Positions 1-10,100 of a stretch of DNA of 34,489 nucleotides are shown piece by piece. Position 1 is the first letter of the stretch. Every line of letters begins with the position of its first letter. The notes beneath the pieces were generated by a model. The model saw only the letters and a program-made list of their open reading frames with translations, had not been told where the DNA came from and ran no database searches. The position numbers were made by a program, and so were the translations under genes. This stretch comes from Isotricha intestinalis (Eukaryota > Ciliophora > Litostomatea > Vestibuliferida > Isotrichidae). The stretch covers positions 1 to 34,489 of the forward strand of contig JAJJLU010000513.1 in the NCBI GenBank assembly GCA_023807065.1, read 5' to 3'.

Positions 1-776
1 ATAATTTTATCAAATTAATTATTTTAGGTAAATAAAAGTTAAAAACAATATATTCAGATAAATCAATATTTATTTGGCCTACTCTACAATAATTATAAAA
101 AAGAATCATAAATATAACTTTTAATAAAATCATAGAATTAATATATAATTTATATATAAAATTCAATGATTAATGATTATTTATATTTTAAAGAATTAAA
201 ACAATATAAATAAATGTTTAAAAAAAATACAAAGAAATAAGAAATATTTTTAAAAAGAGAAATAATTATATATTTATTATCAAAAGATTATTGATAAATA
301 AAATTAAAATATTAAACGATCTGATTGTTGGTTGAACGTATGAAAAAAAATTTTATTTTTAATTAAGTTAAAAGATATAAAAGGTTTTTATAATATATCA
401 TCTGTTAGATTTGGAAAAAAAATATTTCAATCCATTATCTGAGAAAGGAATCTTCATTGTTCATTCTTCTTCTTGAAATTCATATATATTTAGCAAAGTA
501 TCTTAACTTAAATAAATAAAATAACTAATAATCTTCATTCAATAATAATTATATCTCCTATTGATTAATTATATCCATTATTAAATATTTTTTATTTTTC
601 CATTTTAATCATATTGAATATCAATATAAAATTATTTAAAAGAGAATAAATCATTTTCCCACCATAACAACCTTTATCCCACTTCACCCATAATAATCTC
701 CCTTCTCATTTCCCAATAACTAATTAAATCTTCATTTTTTTTTATTTTTCATTTATTAAATTTTTTTATAATTAGT
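1..776. other. Gene-free left edge, AT-rich, one C-rich patch
   Basis: No open frame of useful length and no RNA gene could be recognised. Most of it is A/T homopolymer-rich spacer. Positions 661-720 stand out because they are pyrimidine-rich with many C residues, far above the surrounding GC. Read on the minus strand this patch gives a short broken frame with several Trp, Gly and Arg codons (for example SYWEMRREIIMGEVG, then a stop), so it may be another coding relic. The first bases are not telomeric, so the left edge is not a chromosome end. Confidence 0.6.
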
Positions 777-1133
777 CTATAATAAATTATCAACATTTCC
801 ATCCTCTTTTATTTTTATTTCTATTTTTTTTCCTTTAAAAAGTGAAAAATAATTATCTGATATTGGATAAGGTGTTATTCTTTCTTCACTATCATTTTCT
901 ATTAATCTACATTCAATCATAAATGCTATATTTTTATCATCATTTATAAATGAAATTGTTGTTTTTCCAAATTTTTCATCTTCTATTACATTATTTAATT
1001 CATATTTAATTTCACTTTATTTAATTTTTCTTCAAAATTTAAATTATCATATTCTATAATATTCACATTATAAAAAGTATTATTTTTATATTTATTTTTT
1101 ATAATATATAGGATATAACTTACTCACTCCTTT
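777..1133 (-). pseudogene. Decayed C-terminal fragment of a GH2 glycosidase (beta-mannosidase / exo-glucosaminidase type)
   Basis: Two overlapping minus-strand frames can be joined by one frameshift near 1000-1016. The upstream part (1133 down to 995) reads NNTFYNVNIIEYDN and stops. The downstream part (1016 down to 777) contains AFMIECRLIE and, about 15 residues on, PYPISDNYFSLFKGKKIEI, then a TAG stop. The pattern AFxxxxxL, about 20 residues, then SDNYFSLxxGxxxxI is the hallmark of the C-terminal Ig-like domain of family 2 glycosidases related to endo-beta-mannosidase and exo-beta-glucosaminidase. The catalytic barrel and N-terminal domains are absent: further upstream on this strand there are only stops and then the arrestin-like gene. 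I read it as the 3' tail of a dead gene. The family call rests on recalled family pattern, not on a search. Confidence 0.5.
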
Positions 1134-1312
1134 ATTATTGCTTTATTTAAAAATCATTAAATGCAATAAGGAAATTTTCTTAGATCTCTTATTTTATTAT
1201 TAAATAAAAAACATATATAATTATTTTCCATTTTTTAAATTTATTATTTTAAAAAAAATCAGAAAGAAAAAAACATTTATTTTTAAAAATTTATGTTTTA
1301 TTTTTATTGTAA

Positions 1313-2689
1313 TTAAAGAAAATTGTTTGATGGAGGAGCAGCATTAAATTTATTTCCTTCATTTGATGAGTAAGAAATGTTTTCTGGCTCAAAAATTGGA
1401 TATTTATTTAAATTATTATTGTTTAAATTATTTCTATTATTATTGTTGTTTTGAACATTTTGAATATCTTCTAATGATGGTAAATCATTATTATGTTTTT
1501 CAATATTTTCAATTTGATTCATCATATTATTTATTAATTGAGGACTTTGTTGCATATTATTTTGAATTGGATAATTATTAACATAATTAAAATTATTATT
1601 ATTAAAATTCATATTTTTATTTAAATTCATATTGTTATTTAAATTCAAATTATTATCACTATTAATATTAATATTATTGTTTTTATGTCCAATTGAAACA
1701 GGAATAATACATCTTGGCCTTGAATTTTTACTTGTATAACTTTTAAAATAAAGTGATATTTTAACATTATATTCACACTTAATTAAAGTAGATAAACAAG
1801 AAGGTAAAAAATCATTAATATCTGTTTCATTACTTAAAGGGTCAGTTTCATTCATAATTTTAGTTATTCTTATATTAGGATCATACACTTTAATACTATA
1901 TGTATTAGTTATAAATTGACCTTTACTAACCAAAACTTTATATTTTTTCCTACAAATTGTATCTTCAAAATTATATCTTTCCTTTTGTCTAAAAGGACAA
2001 AAAGTAACAAATCTATGAATACTCATTTTAATTTCAGTAACATCCATCTTTCCTTTTGTATTATCAATATTAACAGTAACTGGAATTTCTCCTCCTAGAA
2101 AAAAAGTATTGTGTGAAATTGAACATTTTAAAGTTGTACTTCCTTTACTCATTAAACCCCATTTTTCAACATTTACTGTAGAAATAGAATTCAAAGGAGA
2201 ATTTAAAAATAAAGGATTTGATTTAATTTGAATAAATTCATCACAAATTTCAACCATAGGTTCATTTGGTATCATTGGTACAATTCCTGCTGAAATAATA
2301 TATCTAATATAACCTCTTACTTGAAATTGAGGAAATTCAAAACTTGGAAAAGTTAGATTATTTGTTTGAATTACAAAAGGATATGAAAATGTACCGATTG
2401 TTAAATTTTGAACAGGAATTTTTAAATTTATTATATTTTGAGGAGTCATATTAAATTCTCTATCGAAATTATCTTCATCTTCTTTTTCAAAAATTTCTCC
2501 TCTTCTTGCTTTTGATGAAGTCCAACCTTCTATCATATTTAAAGAAACATTGATGTCTGATATATGTAAATATTCTTTATAATATAATGTTACTGTTCCT
2601 GTTATTGGTTCAGATATGAAATAAGAGTTTTTTTGTAAAGAAATTGTTAAATATTGTGTTTTTCTTAATCCTGATTTTGTACTTCCCAT
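1313..2689 (-). CDS. Arrestin-like domain protein with Asn-rich tail
   Basis: 458 residues, ATG at 2689, TAA stop. Residues about 10-160 look like an arrestin N-domain: an early strand pair (YLTISLQKNSYFISEPITG), the spacing to a VSLNMIEGWT segment, and a later GTFSYPFVIQ / FPSFEFPQF stretch, which corresponds to the G-x-x-x-F-P-F-x-F pattern of alpha-arrestins. Residues about 177-335 look like an arrestin C-domain, with a new immunoglobulin-like start (TLKCSISHNTFFLGGEIPV) and IDNTKG. The last 120 residues are Asn/Met/Gln-rich low complexity with no domain. Such proteins are usually cytosolic adaptors that link membrane receptors or transporters to ubiquitin ligases and endocytosis. No PPxY motif is visible in the tail, so recruitment of a NEDD4-type ligase is not supported. 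It shares a 114-bp spacer with the divergent bromodomain gene. Confidence 0.8.
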   Translation of the reverse strand: MGSTKSGLRKTQYLTISLQKNSYFISEPITGTVTLYYKEYLHISDINVSLNMIEGWTSSKARRGEIFEKEDEDNFDREFNMTPQNIINLKIPVQNLTIGTFSYPFVIQTNNLTFPSFEFPQFQVRGYIRYIISAGIVPMIPNEPMVEICDEFIQIKSNPLFLNSPLNSISTVNVEKWGLMSKGSTTLKCSISHNTFFLGGEIPVTVNIDNTKGKMDVTEIKMSIHRFVTFCPFRQKERYNFEDTICRKKYKVLVSKGQFITNTYSIKVYDPNIRITKIMNETDPLSNETDINDFLPSCLSTLIKCEYNVKISLYFKSYTSKNSRPRCIIPVSIGHKNNNININSDNNLNLNNNMNLNKNMNFNNNNFNYVNNYPIQNNMQQSPQLINNMMNQIENIEKHNNDLPSLEDIQNVQNNNNNRNNLNNNNLNKYPIFEPENISYSSNEGNKFNAAPPSNNFL

Positions 2690-2803
2690 ATAATAAATTA
2701 TATTAATTAATTCTTTTATATTTTATGACATAGTTAATTATTATAAATAATTAATTTTTGATAAAAATTTAATATATATAGTTTTTAATTATTGTTTTAT
2801 ATT
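2690..2803. promoter_or_regulatory. Shared divergent promoter spacer (arrestin-like / bromodomain)
   Basis: 114 bp separate the two start codons, so both promoters and 5' leaders must fit here. The spacer is almost pure A/T with a TAATATATATAG stretch near 2770. No defined motif can be assigned. Confidence 0.45.
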
Positions 2804-3844
2804 ATGGATGAATATACTTTAAATGAATCTAAAGAATTTATTAAAAAATTAAAGAGTAATAAAAATGGATATATATTTCTTCAGCCTATTGAAGAATTAG
2901 TAAATTCATTAGCAGATTATAAAGAAATGATAAAATATCCAATTGATCTTTTAAAAATAGAAGATAAATTAGTAAATAAATTTGAATATAATACAATAGA
3001 AGATATGAAAAATGATATAGATTTAATGGTGAATAATTGTTTAACATATAATTTTCAACCAAATTCATGGGCAAATAAATCTGCAGTTCAATTTAAAGAA
3101 TTTTTTAATAACAATTACAAAAAACTTGAAAATAAAATAGAAAAACATAATGAAAAAAAAAATTCATATTTAGGAAGAAAAAGACCAAATAATCAAATTA
3201 GAGATGACTATTCAACAACATCACGTTTTAAAGGAAAAAGTATAAATACAGAAAAAGGAGAGTTAAATTCAAATATAAATAATAATATTACAGTTTTAAA
3301 ATTTGATGACGAAAAAATCATTAAAAGAGTAAAAAATTTATTTGCATATATAAGTCCTTCTTTAAATGCTTCAAGTGAATCAATTGATAATGTAATTAAT
3401 ATATTAATTAAAGGTTTCACTAAAAGAAATAAATCTTTTGATGAATTATATGATGATTCAATGAAATTCATTAATAAACATTTAACTGAACCTGAAAAAA
3501 GAAGTAAATTTATGAAAAAATTTAGGAAACTAATTAGAACTTTACAAGATGAACAAAATGAAGAAGCTTCGAAAATGGAAATGAAAAATTTAAATATTAA
3601 AATAGATTTAAATGAAAATGAAGAAAAAAGACAAGAAAAAAGTAAATTGGAACAAATTAGAAGGGATATTAAAATCTTTGTTGAAAATCAAAAAGTACCT
3701 GATGTGTTTTTAGATCCCAATGAATATTCCATTGAACCTGTTTTAAAGAAAAAAATTTATAATTTTGTTATGGATATTAGGAATAATAGAACTTCTGTTC
3801 AAGTAAATAATGAAGTTAATGATTTAATTGATTTAGAATTTTAA
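2804..3844 (+). CDS. Bromodomain protein
   Basis: 346 residues from the ATG at 2804. The frame is open further upstream to a TTG at 2792, but a TTG start is unlikely in a eukaryote, so I take the first ATG. Residues about 3-110 form a bromodomain: FLQPIEELV corresponds to the F-x-x-P-V shelf of helix Z/ZA, then YPIDLLKIEDKL (the P-M-D-L-x-x-I-x-x-K-L motif), and DIDLMVNNCLTYN, which keeps the Y-N pair whose Asn contacts acetyl-lysine. The rest is a basic linker and two helical charged segments (about 165-245 and 285-340) that I do not recognise; they do not look like the BET extra-terminal domain. A nuclear, histone-acetyl-reading role is expected from the family. Only one bromodomain is present. 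Confidence 0.87.
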   Translation: MDEYTLNESKEFIKKLKSNKNGYIFLQPIEELVNSLADYKEMIKYPIDLLKIEDKLVNKFEYNTIEDMKNDIDLMVNNCLTYNFQPNSWANKSAVQFKEFFNNNYKKLENKIEKHNEKKNSYLGRKRPNNQIRDDYSTTSRFKGKSINTEKGELNSNINNNITVLKFDDEKIIKRVKNLFAYISPSLNASSESIDNVINILIKGFTKRNKSFDELYDDSMKFINKHLTEPEKRSKFMKKFRKLIRTLQDEQNEEASKMEMKNLNIKIDLNENEEKRQEKSKLEQIRRDIKIFVENQKVPDVFLDPNEYSIEPVLKKKIYNFVMDIRNNRTSVQVNNEVNDLIDLEF

Positions 3845-4100
3845 TTTGTATTTTTTTTTAAATTTTTCTTTTTAATTTATTTAATATGTTTTTTATAGAT
3901 ATAATACAATTTTAATTATGTTTTTATTAAATTAATTAAAATTTTATCATTTATTTATTTAAATAAGAAAAAAATATAAATATATCATATATAAAATAAA
4001 AAAATTTTCAATTTTATATTATTTTATTTCATCAATAAAAATATATATTAAATTATTTAAACATTTTATGAAATAAGAGCAAAATAATTTAATTTATAAA

Positions 4101-7100
4101 ATGGAAACCATATTAGAAAAAGATGAAAACAATAAATTAATACCATTAATAAAAAATGAAGAAACTAAGAAAAATTTTGAATTAATGTATGAAAATTTAA
4201 AAAATAAAAAAATAAATGAAATATTTTTATTAACAGATGAATTCCAAGAAATAATAAAACAATCTCCTGAAATTATTCAAATGATTTTAGATTTTAATGA
4301 AATTCATAAAATAAAAGATGAAGGAATAATTGAGATATTAATAGAAAAATATTTAGAAGAAACAATGAATCAAACACAAAAAGAAAAAATTGAAGAATTT
4401 TTTAAATCAATTTCAAATCCTTTTCAAATTGGAAAAAATATTTATGATTTTATTTATCAAAAAGTAGGAAAAATTTTCCATGATCCTATTATTTTAGAAA
4501 CTGAAAAATGGTATCAAACTTATGAGAAATGCATTGATTTATTAACAATTTTTTATAGTATGAATAATAAAAATAATGAAACATTCAAGGAATATTTTTT
4601 TTATTTATGTGATAATGAATTTAAATTTGATATTAAAGAAGATAATAAATTTAATATAGATGAATTTATTAATTTTAATTTATTCATTTATGTTAATGAT
4701 TTTTATAAAAATAATGATGTTATTATTTCAAAAATTATTTTCAATGAAAATGAAGAATTGTTAATTAAATTAAAAAATAAATTTGAAATTCAAGTTTTAT
4801 ACAATAATACAATAGTAGAAAACATAGATGAAAATAATAGTTTTAATCTTAATAAAGATAAATGGAATTTTATAAAAATAAAAATTCAAAGTAATGAAAT
4901 TTTAATTGAAATAAATGAAAAAAAAATAAATATAAAAACTCAAAAAAAACTAATAGAAATATTAGATCTAATTTTTTTCTCAAAATTCCAAGGATTAGTA
5001 TCTTCTATAATAGTTTCAGATAATGATTTAGAAAACATTGAATATTTTTCAAAAAAATATATTAAAAAATTACTTGATGAAATACAATTATTTGAAGTTA
5101 TTAAAGAAAAAAAGAATAAAATAAATGAAAATAAATTAAATGAAAGTAAAAAAGAAGAAACTAAACAAATGGAAGAAGACAACAATGAAGATGAAGATTT
5201 AATAAAAACAGAAGAAAACAATAAAGAAGAAAATTGTTATTTTACTTTTATTTCTCCAGTTACTTATTTTTATAAAAAAAAGAAATATAATGAATTAACA
5301 ACACAATATATCAAAAATGATTTTCCGTTTTTTTATTCATTTGATAATCAATATTATAAAGAGAATATATTTTTAATTGGAGGAATAAAAAATATTTTAC
5401 CTTTATTTGAAATATTAATTAAATTCTTTGATAAAGAAGCAAATATAGAATTAATGTTTACTAAAATTATTGAATTATTAAGTATAATATTATCTTTTGA
5501 TAATAATATTGAAGATGCAAATGTTTGTAATTTTTTCCAAATTTTTTTATTGTTTTTAGAAAAAGTGGAACAATATAATGAAAATTATTTAATAAAAACT
5601 CAAAAATTTTTTGAAAGTTTATTTAAAACAAAAAAGAATTTTGATATAGTATTCAACAATATGAAAAGATTTATATTAAAGGAAAATTTAATGAAAATTA
5701 TTTTTAAAAAAGAAGTAAAATTTATTAATATTTTAATAAATCTTGAAAAAACGAAAAATGATGCTTTTAAATTTTTAATTAATTTTGTTTTAGAAAATAA
5801 TAATAAAAATTTTGAAGAAATTTTTGATGAAATTTTTGATTTTTTTTATATTTATTTATTTAAAGGACATACTGAAAATTTAAATGAAATATTTAATATA
5901 TTAGAGAAAAAAAATATCGACCAAAAAATCATAGATAAATCTTTACAATTAATAATTAAAATTCTTAAAATAGATGAAAAAAATCCAATTTATCAAAAAA
6001 TGTTAAGTAAACATATATTAAATATAGAAAAAAATATTTCTTCCACTTTTTATTTTGATTTTCAAATAAAAGACATTAATTCAAATCAAGAGAAAAAAAA
6101 AGAGAAAAAAGAAAAAGAAGGTTTTCTTGATTTAATGAGTAAAAGAATAAAAAATCAAAAGAAAAATCAAATTGAAATTATATTTGAAGGAATTAAAAAT
6201 AATTTCGAACAAATTCTTAATGGTAATTTGTTAAATATTTTAGAACAATTATCACAAAGAAAAGAGTTAAGTACTAAATTAAATATTATTTTTTTATTCC
6301 AAATAATTCAAGTATATTTTCCAAATAATATTATAGTAAAGGATAAAAACAATAAAAATGAAAAAGAAGTACATAATTCAAATAATAAAATAAATACAGA
6401 TGAGATTGAAAAAGAAAAAATTCAAGAACAAAAATTTTATAAAAATTTAACAGAAATAGAAAAACCAAAGATACCAAAAAGCATTTGTGACGATGAAAAA
6501 TTACAAAAAGAATTAATAATAGATTTTATACATTTATTACAAACTTTCATTAAATTTAATTATAATGAAGAAGATAAACAATTATTAATCAATTATAAAA
6601 ATGAAGTATTCATATTAATTAATAAAATTTTAGAGTTAGCTAGAACAAGTTTTTATTTACCATTAATTATTACAAATATTGAAAACGCTAGATTTTTTAA
6701 TATTTATCATTCAGCATCTTTTAATGAAACATTAATTTCTTTGTATTATCATTTATTTTTATTAAAAGAAAAAGAAAAAAATGATGAAATTTTACAAATT
6801 AAACAAAAAATTAGAGATAATATATATGATTTATTTTATGATGGAATGTATTATGGACTTACACCTTTTATTTTATTATTAAGTAAACTTAATCATTTGA
6901 TAAATTCAGAAAAAAATAATAAAGATAATAAAAAATTAGAAGTATTTCTATCCGATTTTTTCAAGGATTTACAAAATCTTACATTTTTGAGATTAGAAGA
7001 AACAAATTCACAAGACATAAATGAAAACAAAGATAATCCTATAAATAGATTCAGAGAGTTAATAAAAGTTGAAAAAAATGATGATATAAAAACATTTTAT

Positions 7101-10100
7101 GGTAACATTAAATCTCAATATAAAACTATTACTAAGCATTTATCGGGAATATTAACTAATTATCAAAATTTAGATTATTTAATTATAAAAAAGTTTTTAC
7201 CATATTTTGAGATGATGAATCAAAATAAACCTGGTAATAAAATGATAATAAAAGAAATTATAAGTATAAATGTTTTTTGTATTATATTATATGTGAATAA
7301 AGAATTTCATCGACTTTCAAAATCTCCAATAGGTTCTTTTTTTATTAGATTACCTATTTTGAGTATTGAATGTGCTTTATCAAATATAACAAATGACTGT
7401 AAAGAATCATTACCTTTTGTTAAAATTGCTTCAACAACAATTGCTTTATTTTATTTTTTGGTTTTCGAAAGTCAATCTCATTTTAGTTTTAATCCTTTTC
7501 GTTTCTTTAGTTCTAAAAAAGATAAAATTGAATATCCTGAAAATTTGAAAACAAAAACTCAAAATATTTATAAACTCTTTAGTCAAAAAGAAATAAAATT
7601 TAAAGATATTCATAATGTTTTAATAAGTGACAATTATATAGAAGTTTTAAATTTTATAAAAGTAGGTGAACCTGAAGAAATTATGAAATTTCCCGATTTT
7701 TTAAAAAAACATGTTTTTTCTCAAAATAAAAAAAAATCTCAACATAATATAAAAAACGAAGGAAATGAAATGACAATATTTAGGAAATTTTCCATCGAAA
7801 AAAATTATAGGAAAATAAAAAAAAGCTTGTTTTCTTGGAATAATAGTTATAGTAATCATAAACTCTTTTATACTGAAGAAGGAAAAAAAACTTTAAAATA
7901 TAAAATTTTAAATCACTATTCAGATGAAATGATACAACCAATATTAGTTCCTATTTTAAATATAAATTCATATATTCCATCAAATTTAAAAATAATGTTT
8001 CAAGAAAAATATAAATGTTTTGATTTAATAGGAGAAAGTTTATTTGATGAAAATTATGAAGAACTTAGAAAAAATAATAAAATCTCAGATTCAGATATAA
8101 TAAATTATTTAAAAATAAATGACAAAAATATTATATCTTGTTGTTTAATTAAACAAGGATTACATATTCCAGGGTTTATTATTAAAAAAACTAGTGATTT
8201 TAATTTTATAGGTTTTCCAAGAGAAATGAGTGACATAGATAAATTTTATTGTGATGGAAAAAAAGATAATATATGTCATGGTAGTTTAAGAAAATATAAT
8301 AAATTTTATTATTTAAATATAAGACTTGATGATATTGTTACAGTTTATAAAAGAAATTATGCATTTAAAGATGATTCATTAGAAATTTTTACAAAACAAA
8401 ATAAATCATATTATTTTGAAATAACAAATTTAATTAATATTGATAATAATGAATTAGAAAAAAATATTGATAATACACCAACTTCTACTCCTGGAACTGA
8501 TAATAAAAGTTATTATATTGTCAATCCAGAATTTGAAACAGTAAAATTTACTTTAGATAATAATGTTAATGAAAGTAAAAATATAGAAGAGAGTAAATGT
8601 GAAGAAACTGAATTATTGATGGGAGAAACAAAAACTGATGAAATTGTAAAAAAAAAAACATTCCATAAGAAAAATATTGTTGGAAAATTAGAGATAAGAA
8701 GAAATAATTTCTTTAATTATATTACTAAATATAATAAAAAAGAAGAAAAAGATATTAGATATTTTTATAAAGGTAAATATTCATTTTATAAAAATAAATA
8801 TTCAATAATGGAGACTTTTTATAAAAATGGAATATCAAAGTTAGAATTTTTAATGAGGTTAAATTTATTAGCAAATAGATCATTTAAAGATTTAAATCAA
8901 TATCCAGTTTTCCCTTGGATTTTATCAGATTATAGTAATTTTTACAATAAAGAAGAAAAAATAATAAATATTAATGACTTATTAAAACAAAATTCAATAT
9001 ATATAAATAAAGAAATAAAAAATTTAAGAGATTTAAAATATCCAATGGGAAAATTAGGAAAAAAAAGATTTGAGTCATATAAATCAATATATGATATATC
9101 AGTAGAAGAATTTAAAGAAGATTATGGAATAAATGAAAAACCAGATTTTTCAGAATATAAATCATTACAAGAAAAAAATATAAATATTCAATTAATTCCA
9201 GTATATTTTGGGACTCATTATTCAAATCCAGCATATGTTTGTCATTATTTGACTAGAATTTTTCCTTATTCAACTTCAGCTTTATTAATCCAAGGCGATA
9301 GCTTTGATGCTCCTGATAGATTATTTATCAATTTAGCTAGAAGTTATTTTTCAGCTGAAAACACAAAATGTGATTTAAGAGAATTAATTCCAGAATTATA
9401 TTATTTACCTGAATTATTTAGAAATATAAATCATTTAAATTTAGGATATTTACAAGAAAATGATAAACCAGATTCTACTTATTCTATTTTAAAAAATAAA
9501 TATAATTATGGAGAAGAAATTAGAGTTGAAAATGTTCTTTTACCTTTTTGGTGTGAAAATAATCCTGAGAAATTTATAAGTGTTAATAGAGAAATTTTTG
9601 AAAGACAAGAAATTAAAATTAATGATTGGATTGATATAATTTTTGGTTATGCTCAAAAAGGACCTGAAGCTTTAGAAAGATGTAATATATTTTCTCCTTA
9701 TTGTTATGAAGGTTTTATTGATTTAGAAAAACTTGATAATTTAGATGATCGAGAATTAAATATAAGGTTTTTTGAACTAGGAGTGAATCCATCCCAACTT
9801 TTTAGGAAACCTATGAAAAAACAAAGAAAAAAAGTTAGAAAAATTATTATTGATAATAAAGAAGAAATAGAAGATTTAAAAGAAAATATTCAAAAACTAT
9901 TAAATAATAAATTGAATTTTTGGAAAAAGGAAATCACCGGATTTAAAGAAGAAATAAAAAATCTTTCTGAGGGTAATAATTATGATTTAAGTGATAATGA
10001 AGAAAAAAAAAATGAAAAATTAAAAAATTTAAACACTCAAATTGAAAATAGAAACAATTTGGTATTTGAAACTGAATCGTTTATGGGGATGATAAACACT

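Noticed and set aside
2792..2803. Upstream TTG start adding four residues to the bromodomain protein.
   Set aside because: The ATG at 2804 is the natural eukaryotic start, and the extra residues fall in the short divergent spacer.
3208..3471. Minus-strand frame opposite the bromodomain gene (87 codons), and similar shadows opposite the long genes (for example 4940-5221, 21018-21512, 22420-22770).
   Set aside because: They lie entirely within well-supported genes and consist of the Phe/Leu/Ser-rich translations expected from the antisense of Lys/Glu/Asn-rich coding DNA.
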